Source: Malachius bipustulatus
Taxonomy: Eukaryota > Arthropoda > Insecta > Coleoptera > Melyridae
Direction: 5' to 3'
Length of the DNA: 64,000 nucleotides
NCBI GenBank assembly: GCA_910589415.1
Contig: OU342635.1
Coordinates: 2,976,001 to 3,040,000 of the forward strand
The notes under the pieces were generated by a model. It searched no databases. It was not told where the DNA came from and saw only the letters and a program-made list of their open reading frames with translations. Shown here piece after piece: positions 1-12,050 of the stretch; the stretch's first letter is position 1; every line of letters begins with the position of its first letter. A program made the translations under genes and the position numbers.

Positions 1-2226
1 TGAGAAGATGTTCTTAAAAATGTCTGTCGTCCGGTCTGTCAAACTTTTCCTAAGAAACACTCTTGAGACGCCATTTTTCATTGTAGAGATCTGAAATTTT
101 GCTCCTTTAAATGGCACACGGTCACACGATGCCTATTGAAAATGAGTGTCTGAAAGTTACAACGATCAAGTTGAAATTTGGCAGGGATGAATCTTGGGAC
201 CCCGAAATCCGACCTGTTAAAAATGAACAGAATTCGAGATTTCTGAGGCCCCGTTCAGGGTCGTATTTTTTTGCAACCTATAGGATTTTTTCGGTAACGG
301 TATATCGCAGAGAGATTCTTTTGGCACAGTTATTTAGAAAAAGTAGAGACGTACAGACTTTGGAAAGATCGTTTTTCTGAAAAAAATTCGGTGAGCGGCA
401 ACAAAAGTTTTTGCCGCTCACTTATAATTTTTTGCTGGATTTTCGAATTTTTTTTGACCGTTCGTAAAAATAATAAAACAGCACAATAGAGACGTTCATT
501 ACCTACAAAAAAGGTGGATATAGTTTTTTACCTTAAACGTTGAAACAATTGTCAAAATCGGGGAAAACTTCGGCAGGTCATTCCAGGCTCCTGATTTTTA
601 TCTTCCTGTATCTTCTACATTGTGAATTTTTTCTCAATTTTTTTTCTCCAACATCTAACTTGAAGTATCGTTGTAAATACAATTCAAATACATTTCAAAT
701 GATGATTACTCGATACCAGTTCCTCAAAAATGTCCCCCTCAATAACAAAATTTCCTGTTTCGACGTTTTCCGCATACATCTTCAATAATTTTCAAATTAT
801 TAGGCCTGTATCCTTTTTTAGACGGGTATCTAGTAATAGGTTACGCAATTAGACCTCAAGAGAGCCAGCAAAGGTGTGGCGAGATTGCACCTCGAGCATC
901 TCTGCTATAATACAGAATTAAACAATCTCTAGGGCCTTTTTGTCAGTAGACTGTCCAATAAAATTCATTCAAGCCGAAGTTGCATATCCCGCTTCGGCCG
1001 CTCTTGAAGACTTGAAGCTAAGCAATTGAAGCACCTTATATCAGATGAAAGTGCGCAGAAATTGCACCTCAGGTTCGTTGGTCATGTCCAGGGGCCATAA
1101 TCTCGTTCACTTGGGTGCACTGACTGTAGGATAGAATCGCTCCCTCATTTTTAACAAGCGGCATTTTGAGTAAAATTTACTTGAATGAATGTAATTATTA
1201 GACCCAAAAGTATAAAATACCCTAAAATAAATGTTTCATTTACGTTTCAATTACCTAAGACCTAAATGAGAGAAGAAATAGCTTTATTTAACTTTAATTA
1301 AAAAAAAAAGTGATACTTTTATACTAATATTCATTTTATACCTTATTTCAAATTCTGAAACAAAAATTAAAATATTCAAACGCGATTCAATAATCAAAGC
1401 ACGATTCTGCGGAAATTCTGTATCTTAAGAGCTATTCAAAGAGGTCCGTAAAGAGGCATAAACTCGAAGGTTTTTCCATTGCGGAACACGGATTGAAGAA
1501 ATCCCTTCTTTGCTTATGAAGCCAATGAAATTTCACACACGAATACAGTTAAAATTGGTTTTCAAGCAGTCGCATGTAAATTGCTGGTATTCTTTGAGAA
1601 CGGCTCTCGGTGGGTTCCGTACGTCAATCTTGACGTTGAATCCATTCAAAGTAATTCCTATTTCGCTACGACGTACGACGTAATCACACTGAAATTTCAT
1701 GTCAAACCACTAAAGGTAACACTTGCAACGTTACTAGCGTCAAGTCAACCTTATGATTTTAGGCATTGCATTTTGATATTATAGAGAAATTTATGCATTC
1801 ATCGAATATACATTACGTAATAATGGACAAATGCATATATGCGGAATAACTGAATGCAGGTATGGGAAAATTAACAACTGGCACCAATTTTAGTAAAATG
1901 GCTTGTTATCATAAAATTTATGTCTTCAACCCTTATTTCATAAAATCTAGATACTTGTGAATGATATCATCCATAGGAAAGTTGAATCTTGAAGAGCTCA
2001 CATCACTCAAAAGTAAATTCTCACAAGCACACGTAGGTACTTATCACTGAAAAAGTTTCCTCTGGAAGACAAACTCGAATTATTTCTGGTCGTTACAAAG
2101 TTTAAATTGTTGCTGGAGTACAGCTGACATAATTTTCTCTGTTTGGTTCCTAGTTCGTAGAAGTCTGTATCTAGTCGCGGGGTGAGCGTGCGAGCAAGTA
2201 AAGATATAGCGAGAAAGTAAATATAA
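1..2226. other. Intergenic DNA, no gene recognised
   Basis: AT-rich sequence with short open frames on both strands that have no recognisable motif. The opening 250 bases resemble diffuse insect repeat DNA, but I cannot name a family. The only discrete structure I see is the hairpin at 391-421, listed separately. Confidence 0.5.
391..421. repeat. Perfect short inverted repeat (hairpin)
   Basis: GTGAGCGGCAA and its exact complement TTGCCGCTCAC flank a loop of about nine bases, giving an 11-bp perfect stem in otherwise AT-rich DNA. It could be the centre of a decayed palindromic element. There is no other sign of an RNA gene. Confidence 0.6.
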
Positions 2227-2358
2227 AGGTGCCCACAGACTAGCACACAAGTGCGTCATACATGTTTGCCATACATGTGCATCGTCCATGTACGATGAGC
2301 GTTTCTCAGCCACAGATCTACACACTAGCTTGTCACGCAAGCAGTATCAAAGTACGCG

Positions 2359-2768
2359 ATGAATATGGAGGACGAATATATTTTACTGGCAGCGGCGTAC
2401 GCTGTTCTAGTTAAAAAGAAAAGAAATAAATTAATTCAAAAGCCGAAAATTCGAATAAAATGGGTCAAAGATTGGCTTTTAAAACGCTCATAATATACGC
2501 ATATAAATCTTCTAGAAGAACTACGATTGGAACTAGACGATTGGCGAAATTATTATGAGGATGGATGAAGATAGTTACGTAACGCTATTAACGTTAGTGT
2601 CTCCAATAATAGAAAAACAGAACACAATTTGAATAAGGGATGCCATATCACCACATAAGCGATTAACAGCCACACTTCGCTATCTAGCTACTGGAAGAAA
2701 TTATGAAGACTTAAAGTTTTCAACGCTTATTTCTCCTCAGTCGTTAGGGAAAATTATACCAGAGACAT
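2359..2768 (+). pseudogene. Harbinger transposase (HARBI1-like) N-terminal fragment, frameshifted
   Basis: The first 44 codons from ATG 2359 read through a basic stretch ending in WVKDWLLKRS and then stop. Downstream, in other frames, come segments typical of this family: a MDEDSY segment, then SPIIEKQ, AISPHKRLTATLRYLATG and ISPQSLGKIIPET. This order matches the N-terminal and linker region of Harbinger transposases, ahead of the DDE nuclease. No DDE catalytic region follows, because the reading ends at the nested palindrome and is not resumed beyond it. At least two frameshifts and an in-frame stop make it non-functional. Confidence 0.75.
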
Positions 2769-2770
2769 AA

Positions 2771-3359
2771 TATACAGGGTGTACCAGCTCGATTTAGACA
2801 ACGGTAAGGGCCGTGTAGGTCTTGTTAAGACGAAACGTTTTTTTATTTGAAGTTTTTGGATTTGGACCTTCGTTGCGGAAATATGGCCGACTTCCGGTTT
2901 TTAGTTTTTTGGCTCCAGTTTCGGCATTTTTAGGTTCTCGCCCAAACTGAAACTAGTTTTGGAAACTCCTTAGCTTCAGTTACAACTTTCATATTGAAGT
3001 CAAGGTTCTATCTCTGTTGGATTCAAAATGGCGACATGTCAAAGACTTTAAATTTTAAGTCTTTGAATCAATTCAAATTGAATTAAATTGAAAAATTAAG
3101 ATTTTGAATCCAACAGAGATAGAACCTTGACTTCAATATGAAGCTGTAACTGAAGCTAAGGAGTTTTCAAAACTAGTTTCAGTTTGGACGAGAACCTAAA
3201 AATGCCGAAACTGGAGCCAAAAAACTAAAAACCGGAAGTCGGCCATATTTCCGCAACGAAGGTTCAAATCCAAAAACTTCAAATAAAAAAACGTTTCGTC
3301 TTGACGAGACCTACACGGCCCTTACCGTTGTCTAAATCGAGCTTGTACACCCTGTATAT
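2771..3359. mobile_element. Palindromic (foldback) element with TACAGGGTG termini, nested in Harbinger element
   Basis: Two arms of about 260 bp, near-perfect inverted copies, start TATACAGGGTGTACCAGC and end with its complement, around a short AT-rich centre near 3065. The TA at each edge is consistent with TA target duplication. The arms differ by only scattered substitutions. No coding capacity. Several other elements in the window share the TACAGGGTG terminus but not the body. Confidence 0.8.
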
Positions 3360-3360
3360 A

Positions 3361-3651
3361 TCAGTCACGTATACTTCATCCGTTCCTACACCTGATCGTT
3401 TGGATTCTTCGATTCTTTTAAGTTCTCGTCGAAAGCTTCCACGAATGCTATTTATTTTAGACTTAACCGTATTTTTTGTCGCATTTGGTTCAACCTCTCG
3501 TAGTTTTTTTTAGTAACGTTTCATAGGCTGTATCTTTTTTATTTCTATTCATGTAATCTTTACATTTAGTTTTCCACAAACACGGATAACTTTTGTAAAG
3601 TTCTATAAATTCTGTCATAAAATCTTTTGTAAAACTTCTTAAATCGGACAT
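3361..3651 (-). pseudogene. MADF-domain (Adf-1/Myb-SANT-like) accessory protein of Harbinger element
   Basis: The frame opens with an ATG at 3651 (MSDLRS) and shows the MADF pattern: FIELYKSYPCLWK, then YETLL, then in another frame REVEP, VKSKINSIRGSFRREL and GTDEVYV. Harbinger elements carry a Myb/SANT or MADF DNA-binding partner next to the transposase, which brings the nuclease to the transposon ends. A one-nucleotide shift near 3510 puts the second half out of frame. The coding sequence stops at the nested palindrome. It faces the transposase fragment tail to tail. Confidence 0.7.
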
Positions 3652-3915
3652 TATAATATTATTATTAAGAAATACACTACACGTTACACGACACTAAATA
3701 AACAAATTATATAAAAAGATTGTCAGATTTGTCCACAGACCGACATACATGTATGCACGTAGATGTATGCGCGTTGATGAATTCAAGTTGAAACCTGAAA
3801 CTTGTGCGACGCACATGTTTGCCACGTTTCGCCCACACACTAGCGAATATCAACGCACAAGCAAGTATGACATACATGTATGACATACATGTGCGCTAGT
3901 CTGTGGCCGCCTTAA

Positions 3916-6426
3916 GAGAGATAGATTTTTATATCTTTTCAAGGTAAAGGTAAATAAATTTTTAATGACACACGTGTCTTTTCTTTCTCATGCACACCCA
4001 CATCAAAGTAGAGAGTCCAAATTAGGCAACAAATTCCTACATTAATGTGAATTCCTGAATGATAAAAAGTATCAAAAATTCACTTACGGTTTTATTGTTA
4101 TCAAGGTTATATTTATGTTGAAAAATAGCCTTTAACTTAATAAAAATTATATTTAGATGAATATTTACAGTTCAAAGGACGAATACATTTTCCATCTCCT
4201 AAAATGTAATAGAATGTTTCTAACTAAATATTTTAATAATATTTCATTTGACGATTTAAATTATCTGACTCTAGCTGAGTTAACTCTGCCTTCGTTTCAC
4301 ATATTTTGTGACATTAATAAGACAATTTAATCTTTGCGATACCAAAATTCTGATATTTAGAGAAATTAGACTTTGATAGCACTCATTAACTTGTCGGGTT
4401 CCGTTTGACTCAACTTTCAGGGGGGTAAAAAAAGATTTTGAAGTAATTACGAATCTTTGACAGCTTGTCGGCGTCTGTAATTACATTACCTTCCACCTCG
4501 AGCCGTTTCACAGACTGGAAACATTTATCTGAACTGGGCAGTTTGTTTCTTTCTGATGATCAGGAATTATTTCTCCCAAAGGCTAGTAATGGTGGCGTAA
4601 CAGACACTCCAATTCGAATAACGTAAGTGTGTCAGCACTTGGGCATTTATTTAAACCGCGGCCGGTTATTATTATTATTATTATTAATGTTCATTTATGA
4701 TGAAAGGCCGGGTGCGTGGATAGATACGGTATTAGGTATACGGTATACGGATATAGGTACTCAAAGCACAAGCGTGTATTTAAAACTCGACCGCTGATTA
4801 TTATAATAATTATTAGATACAGCGTCCATGCTTAAGGTAATTAAACTGCTTTCATTAGAGAAACAATTCACTTGACGATAATTTATCATTGCAAAATAGA
4901 TAAAAACGAATAGATAAGATAAGACTCTTTCATTTAACTTGATTTCATCATTGTCATCACCCGTATTAGGTCATTGTTTACTTGTTAAACGGGATCTACA
5001 AATTTACAGTGCCGTATGCAGAGCTCGATATTCTAGGTACAGTTATTGGAAACTAGAGGGCGCTAGTCGAATTGAGCGTAGTTATTTTATCTATTAAAAC
5101 AGCTGTTATTATTAATGATAAATAAGTTTTCTCGCTTTAATTACTCTAATGACGACGAGTCGTTATAAGTCGTTCGTTATTTATTTACAGAATTTTCACA
5201 ATTATTGGTAAAGTCTCTCCTCTTCTATCCATACTATTTCGGTCCTGTTAAACACAATTTCGGGTTTTCAGTAATGGGTAGCGCTTTGACAAAAGCGTTT
5301 CCAAAGTACATACTCTTTTTTTAATTAATTGTGGAAGGGTTTTGTAATTTTTCGCTCATCTCCTTTAATTGCAAAATCATGAAGGAAAACAAAATTGTGG
5401 TTTTTACCCTGTAGACAGACTCTACATGAACCAATTTTCAAAATTTGGAACTCATTTTAAAGGTAAAAATGAGCTTTAGGTATCAAATTATGTCATCAGA
5501 AAGTTTCCTAATTGAATTTGGCCATGGCAGTGCTTGTCACGTCTTTCATAGAATCTGTAGAAAAATTAAATGCACCTAAGTATTGAAATGGATCGCACCT
5601 AGGTAGGATGATAAGTAATTATTTCCACCTCCCTCGTTAAATCAGCCCAAATCGAAAAAACAAACAGTGCAAGAATTATGTAAGGTAATTAAAATACAGC
5701 TACGCGCCGTTACATCAATATAAACGATTCCTGCCAGCACATTAAATATTCATAAAATAGAAGCGCTCTAGCTAGCGGAGTTCCAGCACTTTTAACAAAC
5801 ATCCGAGAGAGCGGCCACCGCAAGGGTAAACAAACTATTGCCAGATGTGTTTATAAAAGCGCCTCGCACCGATTGAAAGAAAAGGTGACCTACATACAAG
5901 AACGGGTGGAAAGAAACAGACCGGGGGAAGGAATGTGAAATCAGAATTAAACAATAAGCCTTTGCAGAGACAATGGTAACTCGTTAGATATCATACCTAC
6001 GATGATTAAAGTTACACCAATCGATAGGGCGAATTAATAAACTGCAATAGCCGAAAATTCGCTGCGGTCCTGGAATAGCCAGTAGGGGAAAACGCGAAAT
6101 GAAAGTTAAGCCGGTGCAATTATAATAGCTAGGTACAATAGAAGTACCTAAACGCGTTGACCGATTTGAAGGAAAATTTAGGTAGTTCAGGTTTAGGACA
6201 ATTCAATAAGGTAGCCGCGAGGTCAAATCGCTAAGTCCCGTAATTAGGAAAATACGATTAAGAAATAAATCACGACATGAGGCAGTGTCAATAAGGTGCA
6301 TTGTTGCGTGGTGTTTAGAAAGCGGCCCGCTGCTTCTATAAAAGCAGACGTCTTAGAGCAAACCAAAACAGATAGAGATCAGCTTTCGAGCAGGTCATAT
6401 CTGACTTCCAAACCCTTTATACGGTA
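3916..6426. other. Intergenic DNA, microsatellites only
   Basis: No gene or element boundary recognised. A short ATT/TTA microsatellite lies at about 4667-4687, and a second TTATTATAATAATTATTA tract near 4797-4815. Open frames are short and without motif. Confidence 0.45.
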
Positions 6427-6800
6427 CCCAGAGATGGCATATAGCGGACTCCAGGATACCTCCTTATCTAAACCTGAAAATTCGACCAGAGATGGCATCA
6501 TAGCGGACTCCGGTCGAATTTCCCTTATCTACCTTGGAAAAACTCCAGTTGAAAACCCGAAAAGGGCAAAACAATCGTTTCCCGTCTATTTCTAATCACA
6601 ATTCTAATAAAATTCGACCAGAGATGGCATCATAGCGGACTCCGGCCGAGTTTCCCTCATCTACCTTGGAAAAACTCCAGTTGAAAACCCGAAAACGGCA
6701 AAACAATCGTTTCCCGTCAATTTCTAATCACAATTCTAATAAAACTCGACCAGAGATGGCATCATAGCGGACTCCGGCCGAGTTTCCTTTACCTATCCCG
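6427..6800. repeat. 132-bp tandem repeat with hairpin-forming core
   Basis: Two full units and two partial units. The core GAGATGGCATCATAGCGGAC recurs at about 6490, 6622 and 6754 (period 132), with a variant near 6431. Each core is flanked by inverted arms (for example AAATTCGACC and GGTCGAATTT around 6479-6520), and the arm sequence changes between units while mostly keeping pairing. In-frame stops in each unit argue against a coding repeat, although 132 is divisible by three. Confidence 0.7.
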
Positions 6801-8399
6801 GGAAATCCCAGTGAAACATACTTCATTCGCATCTCGAACTCAATATTCGCAGTTGGCAGCTTCTCTTCGAACCAATTCACTAGTAGATGGCAAAGCGCCT
6901 ATCCTGAAGGAATTTCCTTCACAAATTAGGGGAAACCCAGAGGTAAATAGACGATCACACGGTGGCTTTTCGCTACAGACAGTGAGGCCCGGGTATTAAA
7001 CGTTACAGTATCACTATAAAGCCTATAAATTATTATTTATTTATTCAACCATAGTTGTGATAATATAATAGGGGCAAATATTTTAAAAGCACAAAAAATC
7101 TTTCAACTTTTCCACCACAGCGATTTCTGAAGTCATTTATTATACGAATTTCGCCGGTAAAATATGCGTATGGGGTCTTATATCCAGCATACTAAATGGC
7201 AGGTTTTTCTTTTGGGTGAATTTCAGGTCGACTCGAAAGCCAGGGGGTTTGTCACTGCATTAGCTACTTCCGCTTCCCTGAATAACTCGCATCCTTTGAG
7301 GCAGTCCTTCCACAACTTCCTGAATTTGTCCTGAATATCCGACCTTTCAAGAATTTTCCATACATCCATAATCGATGGGTCGTAAACGGTTTAGTAAATG
7401 TATAGTCCGTGTAATATCCTAAGTCAGTAGGTAGGTACACTCCCTTTGTCTAGCTTTATTGAATATCAATACTCGTTAAAATCGACTATCCGTACACAAA
7501 TTAGATCACTGGTCCTAAATTTTCTATAGTGTCTTATACAGGGTGTTTTTTTTTCAATTCTTTTTTTTTTTGTTTCACTACTCTAATAAACGACATAAAA
7601 TCTTCACTTTTGCTAATTTGACCGACAATGTTACAAATGGTGAACAGAAAAATCACCCTGTACACATATTCACTTCACGCTCATGGAGATTTTTGATCGC
7701 CGTGAATTATTTGAATTTCAGCAATTTTAACCCAAGGATGATTTCCATTTGGTCCGTGCGGGGTCCTAAAAATTAATGAAGTCAACGTTGCTGGCAGATA
7801 TCTTCAGTTGGCCGAAAGTTATCCAGCTGCGGTTTTCAATGGTACCTTAAAAATTTTATTATCTTTTTCACTATGTAAAAAAATAAACAATTCTATTTAA
7901 TTTTTTGTAGAAAACTGGCGATATTTGCTCACTTGTCCGCTAATTCCCTCTAGGGGTTGCGGGTGGTGATAAATTGAAAAATCCGTAAAATACAGCAATC
8001 AGACAGAGGAAAGAAAAATCTTTGTAATGAGACTAATCCTATTAAATTCAGTTATTTTAACGTTCCCCCACCACTTTATTTATGGAGTTATTAAAAAAAA
8101 GCAAAATAAATCAAAAGTTATTCAAGCGTTGCACCCATGATATTTTGAATATACCCTGATTTTGAAAAATTATGAAATTTTTTATTTAATCATGACTGTA
8201 CGCTTCCTAGCGGTCATTTTAGAAGCTCAAAACTATTTTACAACGAATTTTTAGGGTCACTTTCCTTAAAAAAAATGCCTGAGGCTGTATGACGCTTAGT
8301 TTCTGAGATATTCCCGGTGACCATATTAATGACTCACCCGTTACTACATGGAGGACAAGCCATTTTTGTCACCATCTTGCTAACTATAATTGAAAAGCG
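6801..8399. other. Intergenic DNA with one TACAGGGTG-type end
   Basis: No gene recognised. TTATACAGGGTGTTTTT at 7533-7549 matches the termini of the palindromic elements in this window, but I could not find a partner end. Confidence 0.4.
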
Positions 8400-8690
8400 A
8401 CAAAAGTGTTATTTTGTGATTCATTATAAATTTTTCTATAATCTTCGAGTGCTTATACAACCATTTTTCAAAAATTACCAATTCTTTTGAGTTGCTAGTT
8501 ACAAAAGTTTCATAAACCAAAGACTTGATGTAAGCCCAGAAGGTAAAATTCAACGGGGTTAGGTCCGGATTTCCCGATGGCGATAGGTCCTTTTCTTCCG
8601 ATCCAGCACCCAGGAAATTGATGACTTAGGACTTAGGTGATCCTGCACATGATCGACAAAATGTGTAGGTGCACCGTCATGTTGGAAGCA
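8400..8690 (-). pseudogene. Tc1/mariner-superfamily transposase fragment
   Basis: Minus-strand translation gives CFQHDGAPTHFVDHVQDHL, then after a frameshift SGNPDLTPLNFTFWAYIKS. Together these match the W-x-Q-Q-D-G-A-P-x-H and SPDLTPLDFFLWG-x-x-K motifs around the second and third catalytic acidic positions of insect mariner-like DDE transposases. The C-terminal tail is readable for about 40 more residues. The N-terminal half is not convincingly present upstream, although 8900-9230 may contain further decayed coding sequence. It is non-functional. Confidence 0.65.
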
Positions 8691-10103
8691 CATTTATAAT
8701 ATCTCATATACCTATAGAAACGTTCGCATTATGTCTATAAATATTGAACGAAGGTCTTTTGGTGCAGGAACCAGCAAAATTCTTATATCATTTTATTCGG
8801 TACCATCATGGTTGACCCTCTAAACATTATAAATTAATATTTGTATAGAGGTAGCTTTGACGCTCCATTTTTTTGAGTACCTCATTGATTCGTCTCTATG
8901 GAGAGAATCTGGAATGAATGGCAGCAAACAGTCACGTTGTGATATATCATTCAGAAAATTGTATTTATTTTTATTTACGTCAACGTATATTAACCATCTT
9001 CCGTGTTAGATCTCAGTGGACTTCATATTCCAAATTGCCGAACATAAAACACAGGGCGAATTCAGAGAGAAAAATACGAAAAGAACTGCGGAATTATATT
9101 TCAAGCTGCAACTCCATCATGGAAATGATAAAGTGATAACATCAGTTCTTCCACTTTAATGGTGTTAAGAACGAGGCACGATTTGTTTTTGTCTTTGGAC
9201 AATCCAACAGGCGTCCCTGCTCACTTTACCACCCTCTGTGTAAATAATACTTGCAGTCCATTGAAAAATGACGGATAATAGCAAAGAAAAACTATAAATC
9301 CCTACAGTTAAGAGGAAAATATTTTAAATAAATTGAACTTTTATACAGGGTGTGTTTCTTAATAACTGGTTTATACTTCTGGATTGGATTCCTGGGGCCA
9401 CTTTATGAAAAAAGTTATTATGAACGACTAAAATGTTTTGCTACTGGATGTGAATTTTTTTATTTTTTAAGAATTGTTTTGTGATATACCAGGTTCCAGA
9501 ATATAGGGATATCCCAGAATTTAGGGAGTGTATTATATCTACCTACCTAACAAGCCTTTGCAAAAACATTTCAATAAAGAGTATAAAATTGTAAGTGATC
9601 CCTTCAAAGCCTGAGTGTTATTATGTTTCAGGAAAGCGCCTGATTTCATGAGATGAAAACTGTAAATTGATCTTTGCAAAAGGGAAGTCAGCACCCTTAA
9701 GCTAGAAGATATAAGAAAAATGATAAACTTTCTGGATGAAAATATTCCTGATCTTACACACCGTTCCATTGTATTAATCGCAATTTTATCACGTGAAGAG
9801 TATTACATTTCAAAAGCGTTAAAAACTCTCCACGAATGATCCTCCTACATTGATAAGTTCTCGCAGATTTTCTAGCAATTATTTCCGAAGCAGATTGTCT
9901 AATGGCATGTTTTTTAAACTCTTTTCAACTTCCCAACAAATACATTTATAGGAACAATAGAACCTTTGTCATTTTCGTTATTGAGGAACAAAAGACACGT
10001 CTGTGCTTAAGTATACAGGGTGATTCACTATTACAGAGTATACACTATTTCGTTGCTTACTCACTACAGGGATATCTGAAACCGTAATAGATACAAGGTT
10101 GGT
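8691..10103. other. Intergenic DNA, possible transposon debris
   Basis: TATACAGGGTGTG at 9343 and TATACAGGGTGATT at 10014 look like palindromic-element termini facing right. No complete element or gene could be delimited. Short frames are not credible genes. Confidence 0.4.
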
Positions 10104-12050
10104 TCATAAAATGATCGCAATAAAACCGAAAATGTTTTTGTTTTTGATCATAACTCTTTTGTTTGCAGAGTGTTATAAAATTTGGTTTCTGAGCATAAGG
10201 GGACCAGTTTTCCTATAATAACCGCAAAAAAACTTAAAATGTTGTCTTTTTGTTTTGAATCATAACTCCTTTGTTTGCAGAGAGTTATAAAATTTGGTTT
10301 CTGAACAAAAGAGGACTAGTGTTCTAATAATAACCGCCAAAAACTGAAAATGTCGTTTCTTTGTTTTTGATCATAACTCTTTTGTAGTAGTAGTATGGTG
10401 GGTTGGGGTGGTACACCCCAAGCGACTAGGCCACCGAGGGCCCTTTTCGCCTTACCCGAACCATGGTGAAACTCCTACTCGAACCTCCCCGACCTTTTAA
10501 TAAAGGCCAGAAGGTTGTTTCATAACTCTTTTGCTTGTGGAGAGTTATAAAATTTGGTTTCTAAGCATTAGAGTACCAGTTTTTCTATAATAACCGCAAT
10601 AAAACCGAAAATGACGTGTTTTTGTTTTTATCACAACTCTTTTGTTTGTGGAGAGTATAAAATTTGGTTTCTAAGCATTAGAGGACCAGTTTTTCTATAA
10701 TAACCGCAATAAAACCGAAAATGACGTGTTTTTGTTTTTATCGCAACTCTTTTGTTTGTGGAGAGTATAAAATTTAGTTCCTGAGTTTCTTTGGTTTCTG
10801 ACTAATTTTCTTGTAACAACTGCCAAAAACTTAAAATGTCTAGTTTTTATTTTTGTCCATGACTCTTTTCTTTGCAGAAAGTTATTATAACATTTGGTTT
10901 CTATAAGAGCAAGAGGAGTAGTTTTTCTATAATAACCGCCAAAAACTAAAAATGTCGTTTCTTTGTTTTTGATCATAACTCTTGTTTGTAGAGAGTTCCA
11001 AAATTTGGTTTCTGAGCATGAGAAGCAATTTTTCAGAAAATAGCGTTTTCAGTTTTGTTTATTTTGTTTAATTTTAAGATGCTAGGTCATAAAATAATCG
11101 CAAAAAACTAAAATTGTAATTTTTTGTTTTTCATCATAACTCTATTGTTCATGGAGAGTTCTAAAATTTTGTTTATGTGCATAAAGAGGACTAGTTTTTC
11201 AGAATGACGACGCTCTTAGTCTTTGTTTTTTTTGTTTCGTTTTGGACATGGGACTTTCGACTTTTTTTTCTTAAATTTTCATTTTATAAATTGCAAAAAA
11301 TCATTCAACGGTGACCACGCTTGTATAAATGATGCCCACATGAAAATAAAGTTGATAGTCGCATCTCAAAAACGAAACAAAGTAAACAAAAAACTAAGAA
11401 CGATATAAGAAAAAACTAGTCCTCTTATGCTCAGAAAACAAATTTCAGAACACTCCATGAGCAAAAGAGTTAGGATCAGAAGCAAGAACACGCCATTTTC
11501 AGTTTTTTCTTGCGGTTATTTTATGAACTGGCATCTCAAACAAATCAAAGGAAATAAATAGAAACTATAAGGACGCTAATGAGGAAAATTCGTCCTCTTA
11601 TGCTCAGAAACCAAACTATAGAACTCTCCACGAGTAAAAGAGTTAGGATCAGAAACAAAAACACGACATTTTCAGTTTTTTACGGTTATTTCATGAACTA
11701 GCATCTCAAAAACGAATCAAAGTAAATAAATAGAAACTAAAGACGCTATGTAGGGATATTCGTCCTCTTTTGCTCCTCGGAAAGCAAATATCAGAACTCT
11801 CCATGAGCAAAAGAATTATGAGCAGAAACAAAAACACGACATTTTCAGTTCTTATTGCGGTTATTTCATGACCTAACAACTCAAAAACGAATCAAAGTAA
11901 ATAAATAGAAATAAGAGACGCTATTCAGGAAAATTCGTCCTCTTATGCTCGGAAACCAAATTTCTGAACTCTCCAGGAACAAAAGAGTTATGATCAGAAA
12001 CAAAAACACGACATTTTCAGTTTTTTTGCTGTCATTTCACGAACTAGCAG
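10104..12050. repeat. Two tandem arrays in mirror (inverted) orientation
   Basis: From 10104 to about 11220, a unit of roughly 115 bp containing ATAACTCTTTTGTTTG and AAAATTTGGTTTCTGAGCAT is repeated about eight times in direct orientation. From about 11400 to 12050 the complement of the same unit recurs about four times with a longer period (about 175 bp), which adds a segment like AAACGAATCAAAGTAAATAA. The centre is near 11300. The block could fold back over about 650 bp on each side. It resembles foldback transposons whose arms are built of internal tandem repeats. A short retroposon interrupts the left array at 10385-10520. Confidence 0.75.
10385..10520 (-). mobile_element. Short retroposon (SINE-like or LINE tail) with 13-bp target duplication
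   Basis: A 136-bp, GC-richer insert interrupts one unit of the tandem array. CATAACTCTTTTG is present on both sides (10372-10384 and 10521-10533), a perfect 13-bp target-site duplication of the type made by LINE machinery. Read on the minus strand the insert ends in a (CTA) repeat and contains GGTTCGAGTAGG, similar to a tRNA B-box. A matching A-box is not convincing, so a 5'-truncated LINE 3' end is as likely as a SINE. Confidence 0.65.

Larger units (their letters stand above)
2227..3912. mobile_element. PIF/Harbinger DNA transposon, decayed, with nested palindrome
   Basis: The ends are inverted copies of each other: AGGTGCCCACAGACTAGC on the left and the complement of AGGCGGCCACAGACTAGC on the right. 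They are flanked by a 3-bp TAA duplication (2224-2226 and 3913-3915). TWA duplication is diagnostic of PIF/Harbinger. Sub-terminal copies of CATACATGT-type motifs occur several times near both ends, as expected for transposase binding sites. Inside lie a transposase fragment (+) and a MADF-domain gene (-), tail to tail, the usual two-gene Harbinger content. A palindromic element (2771-3359) has inserted between them, and the catalytic two thirds of the transposase are missing. Confidence 0.8.

Noticed and set aside
6296..6595. 99-residue frame over the 132-bp repeat
   Set aside because: The next repeat unit has in-frame stops and the frame starts outside the repeat without any motif.
10440..10500. 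tRNA gene suggested by GGTTCGAGTAGG
   Set aside because: No acceptor stem, no A-box at the right distance and no cloverleaf. Only a B-box-like motif in a short retroposon.
10104..12050. CRISPR-like appearance of regularly spaced repeats
   Set aside because: Units are long, adjacent, diverged and inverted halfway, and the setting is an animal genome. Not a CRISPR array.
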